64,000 nucleotides of DNA, from positions 5,197,001 through 5,261,000 of the forward strand of contig CP119314.1 in assembly GCA_029202385.1 (NCBI GenBank). The letters run 5' to 3'. Below the pieces are notes generated by a model, which was given only the letters and a program-made list of their open reading frames with translations, was not told the origin of the DNA and ran no database searches. This DNA comes from Candidatus Sphingomonas phytovorans. GTDB taxonomy: Bacteria; Pseudomonadota; Alphaproteobacteria; Sphingomonadales; Sphingomonadaceae. This document shows positions 54,804-64,000 of the stretch, one piece after another (within the stretch, counting starts at the first letter, position 1; each line of letters begins with the position of its first letter). The position numbers and the translations under genes were made by a program.

Positions 54804-55477
54804 CCGCCGCGGATCATGTAGCCCGCCCCGCGCACCGTCTCGATCGCGTCGGTATCGAATCCGGCGTTGAGCTTGGCGCGCAGGCGGCTGAGATGAGTCT
54901 CGACGATGTTGGTCTTCGGATCGAAATCGAAATCCCACACGCGTTCGAGCAGCATCGTGCGGGTCATCACCCGCCGCGGATTGCGCATCAGCTCGGCGAG
55001 CAACGCGAATTCGCGCGGCTGCAACGCGATGCGCCGTCCGCCACGCTCGACGGTGCGCCGGTCGAGGTTCAGCGCAATATCGCCGACCGCGAGGCGGTTG
55101 GGCTCGGCCTGCGCCGCCGGGCGCCGGCCGAGCGCCTGGACGCGCGCGGCAAGCTCCGAAAAGGCGAAGGGCTTGACCAGATAGTCGTCGGCACCGCCCT
55201 CAAGCCCTTCGACCCGGTCAGCGATGCCGCCGATCGCGGTCAGCATCAGGATCGGCGTTGTCGTGCCGCCCGCCCGAAGCATGCGCACCAGCGCCAGCCC
55301 GTCGAGCCCGGGCATCATTCGATCGACCACGATTGCGTCGAAGGCGCCGTCGGTGGCCTGGAACAATCCGTCGCGCCCGTCCTCGCTGGTGGTGACGTGA
55401 TGGCCGATCTCACTCAGCCCCTTGGCCACGAAGCGCCTGGTTTCGGCGTCATCTTCGATGATCAGGATCCGCATCAT
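54800..55477 (-). CDS. OmpR-family response regulator of the metal-efflux operon
   Basis: A 225-residue regulator. Receiver domain with phospho-acceptor D52 in VVDRMMPG and the lysine in YLVKPFAFSELA; C-terminal winged helix ending VRGAGYMIRGG. A start one codon later (55474) is also possible. It lies 6 bp after the outer-membrane factor gene and before the kinase, so the operon carries its own control pair, as in cus/czc systems. Confidence 0.93.
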   Translation of the reverse strand: MMRILIIEDDAETRRFVAKGLSEIGHHVTTSEDGRDGLFQATDGAFDAIVVDRMMPGLDGLALVRMLRAGGTTTPILMLTAIGGIADRVEGLEGGADDYLVKPFAFSELAARVQALGRRPAAQAEPNRLAVGDIALNLDRRTVERGGRRIALQPREFALLAELMRNPRRVMTRTMLLERVWDFDFDPKTNIVETHLSRLRAKLNAGFDTDAIETVRGAGYMIRGG

Positions 55478-55483
55478 CCGCTT

Positions 55484-56881
55484 CTATCGCGCCGTGGCTC
55501 CGGGGGCGAGGGGAACGGGCGCATTCTGCCACCCGCCGCCAAGCGCGCGGAACAGCGTTACCTGCGCCTGCGCAACCGCAAGATCGGACTGGGCGAGTTG
55601 CAGCGCGGCGGTCGCGCGGGTGCGTTCCGCATCATATTGGATCAGGAAGGCGGCATCGCCCAGCCGGACACGGGCGGCGGCGCGGCGCGCGGACAGCATC
55701 GACTGGTCGAGCACCGTCTTCAGATCGGCATTGCGCCGTGCCTCGGCATCGTACGCGGCCAGCGCCGTTTCGGTCTCGCGCAAGGCGCGCAGCACGGCGC
55801 CATCCCAGCCCGCGAGCGCGGCGCGTTCGCTCGCCCGCGCCTGCGCGATCCTCGCCCGTGCCGGGCCCTGATTAGGGAAGGACCAGGAGATCAGGGGCGA
55901 GGCTGTCGCGGCGAACCCGCCCGAGAGCAGCCCGATCGCACCGCCGAGATTGACCTTGGGATAGAGATCGGCCCGGGCCACCCCGATCCGCGCGGCCGCG
56001 GCGGCAAGCCGTCGTTCCGCCTCGCGGATATCGGGCCGCCGCAGCAACAGCGCCTGGCCATCACCGACCGGAATCGGTTGGGTGAGGCGGGGCGGGGCGG
56101 TGCAGACGAGGTCGAAGCCGCGCGCCTCGGCTGGCGGCAGGCCTTGCAGTGTGGCGAGACGGTACAGCGCGTTCTTCCGCGCCGCCTCGAAGGGAGGCAA
56201 CACCGCACGCGCCGAGGCCAGCAGCGATGCGGACTGTGACACTTCGAGCGGGGAGACCTCGCCCGCTGCAAGCTGTTCGCGGATCAACGCTGTCGACCGG
56301 TCCTGCGCCGCCAGCACCTCGCGCGCCACCGCGATCGCGCGGTTCGCCCCGCACAGATCGACATAGGCCGCGACCGTATCGGCCACCACCGCGACGCGCA
56401 GCCCATCCAGCGCCGCCGCATGCGCCTCGACATCCGCCCGCGCGGCGAGCGATCCCGCGCGCAACCGCCCGAACAGGTCCACGTCCCAGTTCACGGTAGC
56501 GCCGATATCGTAATCGGTGGCCGCCCCGCTCGCCGCGCTGGGCTGGCCTGAAGGATTGTCGATGCCGGCGCTGCTCTCGATCGTCACCTGTGGCAGCCGC
56601 GCCGCCCGCGCCTGGGCCAGCGCCGCGCGGGAACCATCGAGATTGGCGAAAGCGACGCGCAGATCGGCATTGGCGGCGAGGCTCGCGCGCACCAGCCGGT
56701 CGAGCGCCGGATCGTCATAAAGCCGCCACCAGTCGTCCGGCACCGGCGCGATCGCTGCGACCGATAGGGTATCGAATGGACCGGTGGCGCTCGTCGGGGC
56801 GATGGTTGGCGGGGGTGCCGGCACGGTCATGCAGGCCGAACTCGCCAGCAGCAGCGCGAACGGCGTCAGGCGGCGGATCAT
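55484..56881 (-). CDS. Outer-membrane factor, NodT/OprM family
   Basis: A 465-residue lipoprotein of the TolC-like channel group. The lipobox cysteine is 17 ([17 protein letters not shown]). Two related halves of coiled-coil-forming helices ([40 protein letters not shown]) are the family pattern. Start ATG 56881 overlaps the RND pump stop (ATGA). It forms the outer-membrane exit for the pump. Confidence 0.9.
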   Translation of the reverse strand: MIRRLTPFALLLASSACMTVPAPPPTIAPTSATGPFDTLSVAAIAPVPDDWWRLYDDPALDRLVRASLAANADLRVAFANLDGSRAALAQARAARLPQVTIESSAGIDNPSGQPSAASGAATDYDIGATVNWDVDLFGRLRAGSLAARADVEAHAAALDGLRVAVVADTVAAYVDLCGANRAIAVAREVLAAQDRSTALIREQLAAGEVSPLEVSQSASLLASARAVLPPFEAARKNALYRLATLQGLPPAEARGFDLVCTAPPRLTQPIPVGDGQALLLRRPDIREAERRLAAAAARIGVARADLYPKVNLGGAIGLLSGGFAATASPLISWSFPNQGPARARIAQARASERAALAGWDGAVLRALRETETALAAYDAEARRNADLKTVLDQSMLSARRAAARVRLGDAAFLIQYDAERTRATAALQLAQSDLAVAQAQVTLFRALGGGWQNAPVPLAPGATAR

Positions 56882-59800
56882 GCTGTCACTCCTTCGATCG
56901 ACGCATCCTTGGCCGGGCGCTCCCGCCCGAAGCGGCTGTACAAGGCCGGCAGCAGGAACAGAGTCAGCACGGTCGAGGAGACAAGGCCACCGAGGATGAC
57001 GATGGCCATCGGATGCTCGATCTCGTGCCCCGGCGCGTTGCCGGCAACGACCAGCGGCAGCAGCGCCAGCCCGGCACAAGCCGCCGTCATCAGGATCGGG
57101 ACCAGCCGTTCCTCGGCGCCGCGCACGATCAGCGCCGGGCCGAAATCCTCGCCCTCCTCGTCGCGCAGATGGTTGTAATGCGACAACAGCATGATGCCGT
57201 TGCGCGCGGCGATGCCGATCACCGTCACGAAGCCGACCAGCGACCCCAGCGACAGCACGCCCCCGGTGATCGCCACGCCGATCACCCCGCCGACCAGCGC
57301 GAAGGGGAGGCTCGCCGCGACCAGTCCGGTGATGCGCAGTGACCGGAACTCGATCCACACCAGCAACAGGATGCCGATCATGCAGAGCAATCCGGTGATC
57401 GCCAGCCGCTGCCGCGATTCCTTCAGTGCGGCATATTCGCCGAGGATCTGCGGATGATAGCCCTGCGCGAACGGCACGCCCGCCACCGCCGCCTCGACCG
57501 CGCGGGCGACACCGCCCAGATCGGAGCCCTTGACGTTCATCGTCACGTCGATGCGGCGCTGGCCGTTCTCGCGCTTGATCTCGTTGGGGGCGGGCACGAT
57601 GCGGATGTCGGCGACATCCTTCAGCCGGACGGGCGCCCCGCTTGGCGCCTGGATCATCAGGTCGGCCAGCGTGTGCAGGTCATCGCGCACCCCGGGTTCG
57701 CCCCAGATCGCCACATCGAAGGATTTCTGGTCGCGATAAATCTCGCCGACCTTCTGACCCGCCACCAGCGCTTGTGCCTGGCGGCGTACCTCGCCCGCGG
57801 TCAGGCCCATCGTCGCCAGGTCGGCGGCGCGGGGACGGATCTGAATCTGCGGCACCAGCACCTGCTGCTCGACCTTCAGGTCAGTGATATGGGCGATCGG
57901 CGCGATCCTGGCCTTCACCCGCTCCGCTGCCGCGCGCAGTTCGATCTGGTCGGGCCCGAAGATGCGCACCACCACTGTTGCGCCAGCACCCGTCAGCACT
58001 TCCTTGATGCGTTCGCGCAGATAGGTGAGCACGTCGCGAAACAGGCCGGGATAGCCGTCGATCACTTCCTGGATCTTCTTCACGCTGGCGTCGTAATCCG
58101 CCTTCTGGTCCAGGCTGATCCATAGCTCGGTGAAGTTCGGCCCGACCACCTCGTCGGCGGCCTCGGCACGCCCGATATGCGCGCCGAAATTGCGCACGCC
58201 GGGGATCGCGCGGAGTTCCTTCGAGACCGCGATCGTGATCCGGTCCATCGCCGCGATCGAGGTGCCGGGCTTTTCCACCCAGTGCATCAGGAAATCCGTC
58301 TCGCGAAAATCGGGCAGGAACTGGTCCTTGAAGCCGGCATATCCCACCGCCGAGAGCAGCAGCCCGCCCGCAATCACCCCCATCGCCAGTCGCGGTCGTG
58401 TGATGATCCCCGGCAAGGTTCCGGCATAGCGCCGCTTGAGCCCCGCGACGAACCATGTGTCGCGCTCCGCTTTCAAGGGCGCGTTGGGCAGCAGATACAG
58501 GCACAAGGCGGGCGTCACCACCAAAGCGACCAGCAACGAGGCCCCGATCGCCAGCACATAGGCGATGGCGAGCGGCCGGAAGAAGGTGCCGGCGACGCCA
58601 CCCAGGAAAAAGATCGGCAGGAACACCAGCATCACGATCAGCGACGCGAACACCACCGCCGATCGCACCTCCAATGAGGCGCCGAACACCACGTCGAATG
58701 CCGATCTGGGATTGCACGCCTCGTGGTTGAGCCGCAGCCTCCGGGCGATATTCTCCACATCGATGATCGCGTCGTCGACCACCTCGCCCAGCGCGATGAC
58801 CAGCCCCGCGATCACCATCGTGTTGATCGTGGCGCCGGTCCACAACAGGGTCAGCCAGGCGCCGAGCAGTGACAGCGGGATCGCGACCAGGCTGATCGTC
58901 GCCTGCCGCCAGTCGCGGGTGAACACGAACAGCACCACCGCGACCAGCAGGCAGCCGATCATCAATGCCCGTGTCAGATTGTCGATCGACCGCTCGATGA
59001 AGGTCGCCGGGCGGAAGATCGTCGTGTCGATCTTCACGTCCTTCAGGCCGGGCTTCAGCTCGGCGATCGCCGCCTCTACCTGGCGCGTCAGGTCAAGCGT
59101 GTTGGCGGTCGGCTGTTTCTCGACGATCAGCATGATGCCGGGGCCGTCATCGATGATGGCGTTGCCGATCGGCGCGGCATGGCCGTCGATCACGCGCGCG
59201 ACATCACCGATCCGGACCGGCGCATCGCCGCTCTGCTTGACGATAGCGGCCGACAGGTCGGCGGCGGTCTGCACCGATCCGGCCTGCTGCACCGCCAGCC
59301 GCTGGGTCGGCGTGTCGACAAAGCCGCCCCCGCCAACCAGCACGGCATCACCCGCCGCCGCGCGTATCTCGGCCAGGGTCACGCCCGCCGCGCGCAGCCG
59401 GTCGGGATCGACCAGTACCTGCAATTGCCGGTCGCGCTGGCCCCATACCGCCACATTGGCGACGCCGGGCACCGCCATCAGCCGTGGCCGGATCGTCCAG
59501 CGCACCATCTCGGAAAGCTGCATCTGATCGAGCTTCTTCGACGAGATGCCGATCTTCATCGCCCGGCTGGTCGAGGAGAGTGGCGGCAGCATCACCGGCG
59601 CCCGCGCGGCGGCGGGCAGGCGAGCCTGCACCTGCATCACCCGTTCCTGCACCAACTGTCGGGCGCGGATCACATCGGTGCCGCGATCGAACAGGATGAC
59701 GACGGAGGACAGGCCGAGCACCGATTTGGATCGCAACGTCGCCAGGTCGGGCACCCCGTTGACCGCCGTCTCGATCGGTACGGTCACCAGGCTTTCGACT

Positions 59801-59979
59801 TCCTCGGTCGACAGGCCGGGCGCTTCGGTCTGGATCTCGACCATCGGCGGCGCGAACTCGGGGAAGACGTCCAGCGGCACGTCGCTTGAGGCGCGCAGCC
59901 CCAGGACGATCAGCAGCCCCGCCATGGCGAGGACCAGGATACGCTGAGTCAGCGCGGCGCGAACGAGCCAGGCGAGCAT
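56878..59979 (-). CDS. Heavy-metal-type RND efflux pump (CusA/CzcA family)
   Basis: A 1033-residue inner-membrane pump with 12 helices and two large periplasmic loops. The family is shown by [40 protein letters not shown] in helix 4 and [20 protein letters not shown] in the second half. The ATG at 59979 follows the adaptor stop by 1 bp. A longer in-frame start would overlap the adaptor. It drives metal or related ion export by proton exchange; the ion is not defined by sequence. Confidence 0.93.
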   Translation of the reverse strand: MLAWLVRAALTQRILVLAMAGLLIVLGLRASSDVPLDVFPEFAPPMVEIQTEAPGLSTEEVESLVTVPIETAVNGVPDLATLRSKSVLGLSSVVILFDRGTDVIRARQLVQERVMQVQARLPAAARAPVMLPPLSSTSRAMKIGISSKKLDQMQLSEMVRWTIRPRLMAVPGVANVAVWGQRDRQLQVLVDPDRLRAAGVTLAEIRAAAGDAVLVGGGGFVDTPTQRLAVQQAGSVQTAADLSAAIVKQSGDAPVRIGDVARVIDGHAAPIGNAIIDDGPGIMLIVEKQPTANTLDLTRQVEAAIAELKPGLKDVKIDTTIFRPATFIERSIDNLTRALMIGCLLVAVVLFVFTRDWRQATISLVAIPLSLLGAWLTLLWTGATINTMVIAGLVIALGEVVDDAIIDVENIARRLRLNHEACNPRSAFDVVFGASLEVRSAVVFASLIVMLVFLPIFFLGGVAGTFFRPLAIAYVLAIGASLLVALVVTPALCLYLLPNAPLKAERDTWFVAGLKRRYAGTLPGIITRPRLAMGVIAGGLLLSAVGYAGFKDQFLPDFRETDFLMHWVEKPGTSIAAMDRITIAVSKELRAIPGVRNFGAHIGRAEAADEVVGPNFTELWISLDQKADYDASVKKIQEVIDGYPGLFRDVLTYLRERIKEVLTGAGATVVVRIFGPDQIELRAAAERVKARIAPIAHITDLKVEQQVLVPQIQIRPRAADLATMGLTAGEVRRQAQALVAGQKVGEIYRDQKSFDVAIWGEPGVRDDLHTLADLMIQAPSGAPVRLKDVADIRIVPAPNEIKRENGQRRIDVTMNVKGSDLGGVARAVEAAVAGVPFAQGYHPQILGEYAALKESRQRLAITGLLCMIGILLLVWIEFRSLRITGLVAASLPFALVGGVIGVAITGGVLSLGSLVGFVTVIGIAARNGIMLLSHYNHLRDEEGEDFGPALIVRGAEERLVPILMTAACAGLALLPLVVAGNAPGHEIEHPMAIVILGGLVSSTVLTLFLLPALYSRFGRERPAKDASIEGVTA

Positions 59980-59980
59980 G

Positions 59981-60994
59981 CTACTTGCCCGCCCCGAATT
60001 CGGTACCGAACAATTCGGCGGCGCCATCGGTCACCACCTCGGCACCCTGCTCGAGCCCGCGCGACAGGATCGCCCGGCCTTCAGTGCTCGATACTGTCTC
60101 GATCCGGCGGCGCAGGAAGGTGTTCGGCGCGATCCGGATATAGACCCATTCACCGCCATTGATGTCGCGGACGATCGCTGCCGTGGGGATGGAAAGGCCC
60201 GCCTCGTCGCCGTCGAGCGGCAGCGCCACCGACACACGCTGGCCGACGCGGTAATGCCGGTCGCGATTGTCGAGCGCGTAGAAAAGGTCGACCGTGCCCG
60301 CAGTCGCATTGGCGGAGGGTGGGGCCTGCACCGGATGCGCGGCGCGGGAGGTGCGGCTATGGCTATCGCCCAGCGGACTGATCATCGCAGCCCGGCTGCG
60401 TATGATCGCGCCGACATCCGTGCCGAACACGGGGACACGTACCCAGAGCGCATCCTGGTTGTTCATCGACCGGACAGAGGGGCCGAGCAATCGCCGTTGC
60501 GCCGCTGCGGCACCGGCTGCCGCCCGCGCGGTGGCGAGCGCGGCCGCCGCCTCGTCGCGGGCACGGACGCTGCCGGCTTCCTCGCGGACCAGCGCGCCGG
60601 CGCGGTCATAGGTGATGCGCGCAATCGACAGCTGTGCCCGGGTCCGCGCGATTTCCCCATCCGCCGCCGCCTGTAGCGAGCCGATCTGTGCAAGGTTGCT
60701 GGCCGAACTAGTCGGCACGCCGCCCGCGCCGAAGGACGGCACCACGATCTCCCCGCCCGTCGCCCGCACCCGCGCCGCCGATCCCGCTTCGACTTTCTCG
60801 GTCGCGATTCCCAGCCGCTGCACTGCCTCCGGGGCGAGGGTCAGTTTCAGCAGCTCGGATTCATGGGCGACCGATTCCGCCTTGGCCGGCTTGGGCGCGG
60901 TCGGGCTTGGTGCCGGATCGCCGCAGGCGGCAAGGCAGAGAAGCCCCGACAGGGTCAGGAGCGGGCGAAGCAAGGGCGCGGTCGGGCGGGTCAT
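59981..60994 (-). CDS. RND efflux periplasmic adaptor lipoprotein
   Basis: A 337-residue membrane-fusion protein. Lipobox cysteine 24 (LLCLAACGD). It has a coiled-coil hairpin ([20 protein letters not shown]), a beta-barrel region ([13 protein letters not shown]) and a membrane-proximal end. It links the pump to the outer-membrane factor. It is the first gene of the five-gene operon; the next start is 1 bp away. Shorter than some CzcB proteins, otherwise ordinary. Confidence 0.87.
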   Translation of the reverse strand: MTRPTAPLLRPLLTLSGLLCLAACGDPAPSPTAPKPAKAESVAHESELLKLTLAPEAVQRLGIATEKVEAGSAARVRATGGEIVVPSFGAGGVPTSSASNLAQIGSLQAAADGEIARTRAQLSIARITYDRAGALVREEAGSVRARDEAAAALATARAAAGAAAAQRRLLGPSVRSMNNQDALWVRVPVFGTDVGAIIRSRAAMISPLGDSHSRTSRAAHPVQAPPSANATAGTVDLFYALDNRDRHYRVGQRVSVALPLDGDEAGLSIPTAAIVRDINGGEWVYIRIAPNTFLRRRIETVSSTEGRAILSRGLEQGAEVVTDGAAELFGTEFGAGK

Positions 60995-61076
60995 GGCGCC
61001 GGTCGGTACGCCGCGATGCTGGAGCCGCGCTGTCGCCTACATTACCATATCCCAATGTCGGGCCGAAATCCGCTCG

Positions 61077-62033
61077 TCAGCGGTCGCGATCGACCTTGTC
61101 ATAGTCGGCCTCGATCTCCTTGGGGACATCGGTAAAACTGTCCCACGGCAGGTCCTTGTGCAGTTCCATGGACCATCGTTCGAGCCATTCGATGCCGTCC
61201 TTTCCGGCATAGGGATCGCGGGTCCGATAGGCCGGGTCTTTCATCGCATCTTCAAGGCTCACCGGCTGCAAATTCTCGCGCTTGAGCATGGCGGCCAGGT
61301 CATCGATGCAATCGGCGTTAAGCCGCGTCGCGTGCAGCAGCATGACATAGGCGATGTCCCGTCCGAACAGAGCGTGCGCGGCGGTGCGATACCAGCGGAT
61401 CATCTTGTGTGTGTAATCGAGATACTGGGCGCGGATTCGCTTGCGGCGCGGTTCGTCGCGGCGGGCGATGGCATTGTCGTATGGCTCGGCGAATTCCCAG
61501 TCATCGGCATCGATCGTGACCGGTGCGATGCGATAGCCGTGCGCGCGCAACCATTCGTCGATTTCGCGTTTCACCGCTTCGGGCGTCCCGGTTTCCAGAT
61601 AGGGGTGGCGGAACCAGCCGATGCGACGGTTCCGCGCCGCCAGCAGTCCGCGGGTGACCGGCTCCCCCTTGGCGATATCGGCGATATAGCCAGCCGCACC
61701 CAGGCTATTGGGGGATTCGTGCGAAAAAGTATGGTTCCCCAGGTCCATCGACGCGTCGAGCCATTTGCCGAGCACCGCGATCTGCTGGACCCGGTCGATC
61801 TCGTCGAGCTTGGATTCGTTCACGAACCCGGTCGCCGGGATCCTGTGCCGCTTCAATCCGCGCAGGATCGTATCGTTCAGGTAGTTCACATAGGGCTGGT
61901 CGTTCAGGATGGTGAGCGCGGGCAGATCGTCGAACGTCAGCGCGATCTTCGCCCGGCCGGTTCGCGCCTCGGCAGGCGCCGCCAGCAGGACGATGGCGAT
62001 GAGCCAGCAAAGGGCGGGAATCCTGGACGTCAT
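61077..62033 (-). CDS. Polysaccharide deacetylase family protein
   Basis: A 318-residue exported protein. Signal peptide MTSRIPALCWLIAIVLLAAP, then the NodB-fold motifs IALTFDDLP and MDLGNHTFSHES, which carry the metal-binding aspartate and histidines. It should deacetylate an N-acetyl sugar in the envelope or an exported glycan. ATG 62033 has AGGTG seven bases upstream; longer frames look noncoding. Confidence 0.88.
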   Translation of the reverse strand: MTSRIPALCWLIAIVLLAAPAEARTGRAKIALTFDDLPALTILNDQPYVNYLNDTILRGLKRHRIPATGFVNESKLDEIDRVQQIAVLGKWLDASMDLGNHTFSHESPNSLGAAGYIADIAKGEPVTRGLLAARNRRIGWFRHPYLETGTPEAVKREIDEWLRAHGYRIAPVTIDADDWEFAEPYDNAIARRDEPRRKRIRAQYLDYTHKMIRWYRTAAHALFGRDIAYVMLLHATRLNADCIDDLAAMLKRENLQPVSLEDAMKDPAYRTRDPYAGKDGIEWLERWSMELHKDLPWDSFTDVPKEIEADYDKVDRDR

Positions 62034-62147
62034 GGCAGACACCTGTCCCGTCTGGCTGTGTCGATATGCTCTGGTGTTACATGACTGCATGGGTCTGACA
62101 ATGCTGGTCCGCACGGTCTTCATCGCCTTGCCTCAAGGACGAATGGC

Positions 62148-62699
62148 TCACTCCGCGTCTGACCCGTCAACCCGCACCAGCTCCAGATCAAGCGCCGGTT
62201 CAGCCTCCGCCGCCGCTCGGAGAGTCGTGACGAGCGTGCCCCGATTCCCGAAGATGCAGGTCGATGCCGATTGCGGATCGCGCACCACGGAGCCTCCCGA
62301 TTTTTCCGCCGCCGCCGCGGCGACCGATCCGCATCGCAGCACGGCGATCCGGTACCGCCCTTGCTCGTTGTCGAGCATCAGGAACATCGCCTTGGGCGGC
62401 CTGCGCGGATCGAGCTTCTGCAACTGCACGATATAGCGGTTTGCATTGGCCGCGGCCCCGCCGAGCGGCACGATGATCGCGCGCAACGGCGCATCCGCCC
62501 CGCCGATCAGCAGCGAGCGATCCTTCTGGCGAGATATGTGCAGGACATCGGCTCCCTCCGGCGGTGCGCCAGGTTCTGCCAGGCGATAGCTGCCATCGGG
62601 AATGACCGTGACCGCCTCCGAGGCGGCGAACCATGGCAGCCCTGTCCAGCACCCGCCCAGCAGGAGCAGCGCGCAGAGCGCCGGCAGGAGGCGTCGCAC
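62148..62699 (-). CDS. Hypothetical lipoprotein
   Basis: A 183-residue protein from GTG 62699. Signal with lipobox LLLLGGC (cysteine 17). The mature part is beta-rich (GSYRLAEPGAPP, ANRYIVQLQKLDPR) with a disulfide pair possible at LRCGS and STCIF. It starts 5 bp after the LprI-like stop, so the two probably form an operon. No family recognised. Confidence 0.65.
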   Translation of the reverse strand: MRRLLPALCALLLLGGCWTGLPWFAASEAVTVIPDGSYRLAEPGAPPEGADVLHISRQKDRSLLIGGADAPLRAIIVPLGGAAANANRYIVQLQKLDPRRPPKAMFLMLDNEQGRYRIAVLRCGSVAAAAAEKSGGSVVRDPQSASTCIFGNRGTLVTTLRAAAEAEPALDLELVRVDGSDAE

Positions 62700-62704
62700 C
62701 GCGC

Positions 62705-63136
62705 CTATTCGTCCAGCTTGCTCGATCGGCAGCCGGAGCTCGTGCATTCGCGCGACCGGTCGTTCAGCCAGTTGGTGCGCTCGATCGTCATGTCCTTGGC
62801 GCAGACCAGGTCGATCTTGATCGAAGCGCCTTCGGTCAGGCCGCAGCGCGAATCCCGCTGCCTGATCCAGGTGCGTTGCGACTGGAGCAGGGTGGCGCGG
62901 TCCGCCACCTTCAACAGGGTACGAAGCTTCTTGTACGCGGCGTTCAGGTCAGTGTCGGCCTGCATATAGACCTTGCGCTCGCAATAGACATTGTCGAACG
63001 CGGTCTTGGGGTCGTCGCAACTTGCGTTCCGCGCCTGGGGAAGACCGGCGGCATCGCTCGTCGCGGTAAGGCGCGGCGCTCCGGAAAATGCCAATATGGT
63101 CGCCGCGAGGCCCCCGATCACTGCAATGTTGCGCAT
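62705..63136 (-). CDS. LprI-like (DUF1311) exported protein
   Basis: A 143-residue protein with a signal peptide (MRNIAVIGGLAATILAFSGA) and the DUF1311/LprI pattern: cysteines in ASCDDPKTAFDNVYCERKV and LQSQRTWIRQRDSRCG. Related proteins inhibit lysozyme at the envelope; whether this one does is not shown. GGAGAGG lies before the ATG. It is followed by the hypothetical lipoprotein. Confidence 0.75.
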   Translation of the reverse strand: MRNIAVIGGLAATILAFSGAPRLTATSDAAGLPQARNASCDDPKTAFDNVYCERKVYMQADTDLNAAYKKLRTLLKVADRATLLQSQRTWIRQRDSRCGLTEGASIKIDLVCAKDMTIERTNWLNDRSRECTSSGCRSSKLDE

Positions 63137-63198
63137 GCTTTTCCTCTCCTGTTGACGGGTCCTTGTACCCAATGCCCCTGGTCTGTTGAAATGATGTG

Positions 63199-63543
63199 TC
63201 AGCGCCGCTGCGCGCGCCGCGCTATGACGCCGCCGATCGTCAGGATCAGCCCGAGGCCGATCAGGAACATCGCGAGCATGGTGCCGCCGATCTCGCTGCC
63301 GTTCGCCGCGCTGATCGCCCGCGCCGCAGCATCGGCGTCGGTCGCGGTAAGCGCTGTCGCGAACGCCGTATTCTCGCACTGAGCGGCCGCTGCCGCGTCC
63401 ATGCCCCGTTCCCGGGCCTGTTCCTGGCATCGCTGCACCAGCGCGGGATCGGCCTTGGGCGCGGTGCCGCCAAACTGCATCGATGTACCCACTGCCAGCA
63501 GCAACAAGCCCAGTATGATGAGGATCAGGGAATTCTTCTTCAA
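63199..63543 (-). CDS. Small two-helix membrane protein
   Basis: A 114-residue protein from TTG 63543 (LKKNSLILIILGLLLLAVGT), with GGGAG eight bases upstream. Two hydrophobic segments (about 4-22 and 88-106) enclose a charged Ala-rich region with two cysteines (QRCQEQ and AQCENT). It is divergent from the RNB gene and upstream of LprI-like on the same strand. Function unknown. Confidence 0.6.
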   Translation of the reverse strand: MKKNSLILIILGLLLLAVGTSMQFGGTAPKADPALVQRCQEQARERGMDAAAAAQCENTAFATALTATDADAAARAISAANGSEIGGTMLAMFLIGLGLILTIGGVIARRAQRR

Positions 63544-63687
63544 CGACGGCGCTCCCGTGCAAAGGGGAGCCGGACGAACGGCCGGCAGGAATTTCTCTAA
63601 GCGAACCAGCACGCCTCCTGTTCCCTCGCGATGTTCTGGCAGCATCCGTCTTCCCCACGCCCCGTCCACGGTGTACCGCATGCATCG

Positions 63688-64000
63688 ATGAAGGCGCTCG
63701 CCGATCCCAACAACGCGCTGGCCGCCGGCCTTGCCGCGATCCGCACCCAGTATCAGGTGCCGGACTCCTTTCCTCCCGCCGTGCTTGCCGCCGCCGAGGC
63801 TGCCGCGAAGCGCGCGCCGACCGGGCATGTCGACCGTACCGACCAGCCCTTCGTCACGCTCGACCCGGCCAGTTCGACCGATCTCGATCAGGCTTTCGCC
63901 ATCGATCGCAGCGGTGCCGACCTGCTGCTCCATTATGCCATCGCCGACGTCGCGTGGTTCGTCGATGACGGCGATCCGCTCGATGCCGAGGCATGGCGGC
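63688..64000 (+). CDS. RNB-domain ribonuclease, N-terminal fragment (runs off window)
   Basis: About 104 codons are present. After an N-terminal stretch beginning MKALADPNNALAAGLAAIRT comes the start of an RNB catalytic domain: TLDPASSTDLDQAFAID (metal-binding aspartates) and HYAIADVAWFVDDGDPLD. RNase II/R enzymes of this fold degrade RNA 3' to 5'. No clear ribosome binding site precedes the ATG. No cold-shock domain is seen before RNB, so it may be a short RNB protein. Confidence 0.7.
   Translation, partial: MKALADPNNALAAGLAAIRTQYQVPDSFPPAVLAAAEAAAKRAPTGHVDRTDQPFVTLDPASSTDLDQAFAIDRSGADLLLHYAIADVAWFVDDGDPLDAEAWR

Overview
The window is a 64 kb piece of a GC-rich alphaproteobacterial chromosome, most likely from a sphingomonad (Sphingomonadales). 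Codon use is strongly GC-biased. The gene content also fits: an exosortase-A-type exopolysaccharide locus, a TamA-TamB pair, a glnB-glnA operon, an intracellular PHA depolymerase, and many small Ala/Pro-rich exported or membrane proteins. I saw no rRNA, tRNA, CRISPR array or complete insertion sequence. The taxon is inferred from style and gene content, not from a marker gene.

Layout. 0-3.4 kb: a truncated exported protein, an FAD/NAD(P)-binding protein and an ABC exporter. 3.5-9.6 kb: PHA depolymerase, a patch of small or decayed genes, a glucokinase homologue with altered catalytic motifs, a thiolase and a MaoC-type hydratase. 9.6-12 kb: an MscS channel and a type IB topoisomerase. 12-18.8 kb: an exopolysaccharide locus with a beta-helix protein, an asparagine-synthase-like amidotransferase, an O-antigen-ligase-type polymerase and an exosortase-A-associated glycosyltransferase. 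18.8-20.6 kb: small genes facing an S24-type repressor across a promoter/operator. 20.7-28.8 kb: tamA, tamB and a B12-dependent radical SAM protein of the RiPP-maturase type. 28.9-37.1 kb: a transporter with regulatory domains, ATP-grasp, aldehyde dehydrogenase, quinone oxidoreductase, AsmA and a HemD-like protein. 37.4-39.4 kb: glnB-glnA, with a sigma-54-like promoter and a strong terminator. 39.6-43.3 kb: a Kef-type antiporter, two small proteins and an MFS exporter.

43.4-49.3 kb is the most accessory-looking part. It holds a secreted one-repeat YD protein, a 1386-residue Sec-exported RHS protein whose C-terminal tip is much more AT-rich than its body, and a small membrane/zinc-ribbon protein 1 bp downstream (a possible immunity partner). 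An AT-rich spacer follows, then a frameshifted second YD protein and a 5'-truncated phage terminase-small-subunit-like gene.

The rest is housekeeping and envelope: map, a MoCF-domain protein, an S41 lipoprotein protease and a TonB-like protein. A five-gene heavy-metal-efflux-like RND operon (adaptor, pump, outer-membrane factor, response regulator, sensor kinase) runs leftwards with overlapping or nearly touching ends. It is followed by a polysaccharide deacetylase, a lipoprotein, an LprI-like protein, a small membrane protein and the start of an RNB-domain ribonuclease.

The best candidates for something undescribed are the RHS tip with its neighbour, the orphan radical SAM maturase, and the glucokinase-like protein with altered catalytic motifs. 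Family assignments come from reading motifs by eye; no database search was run.
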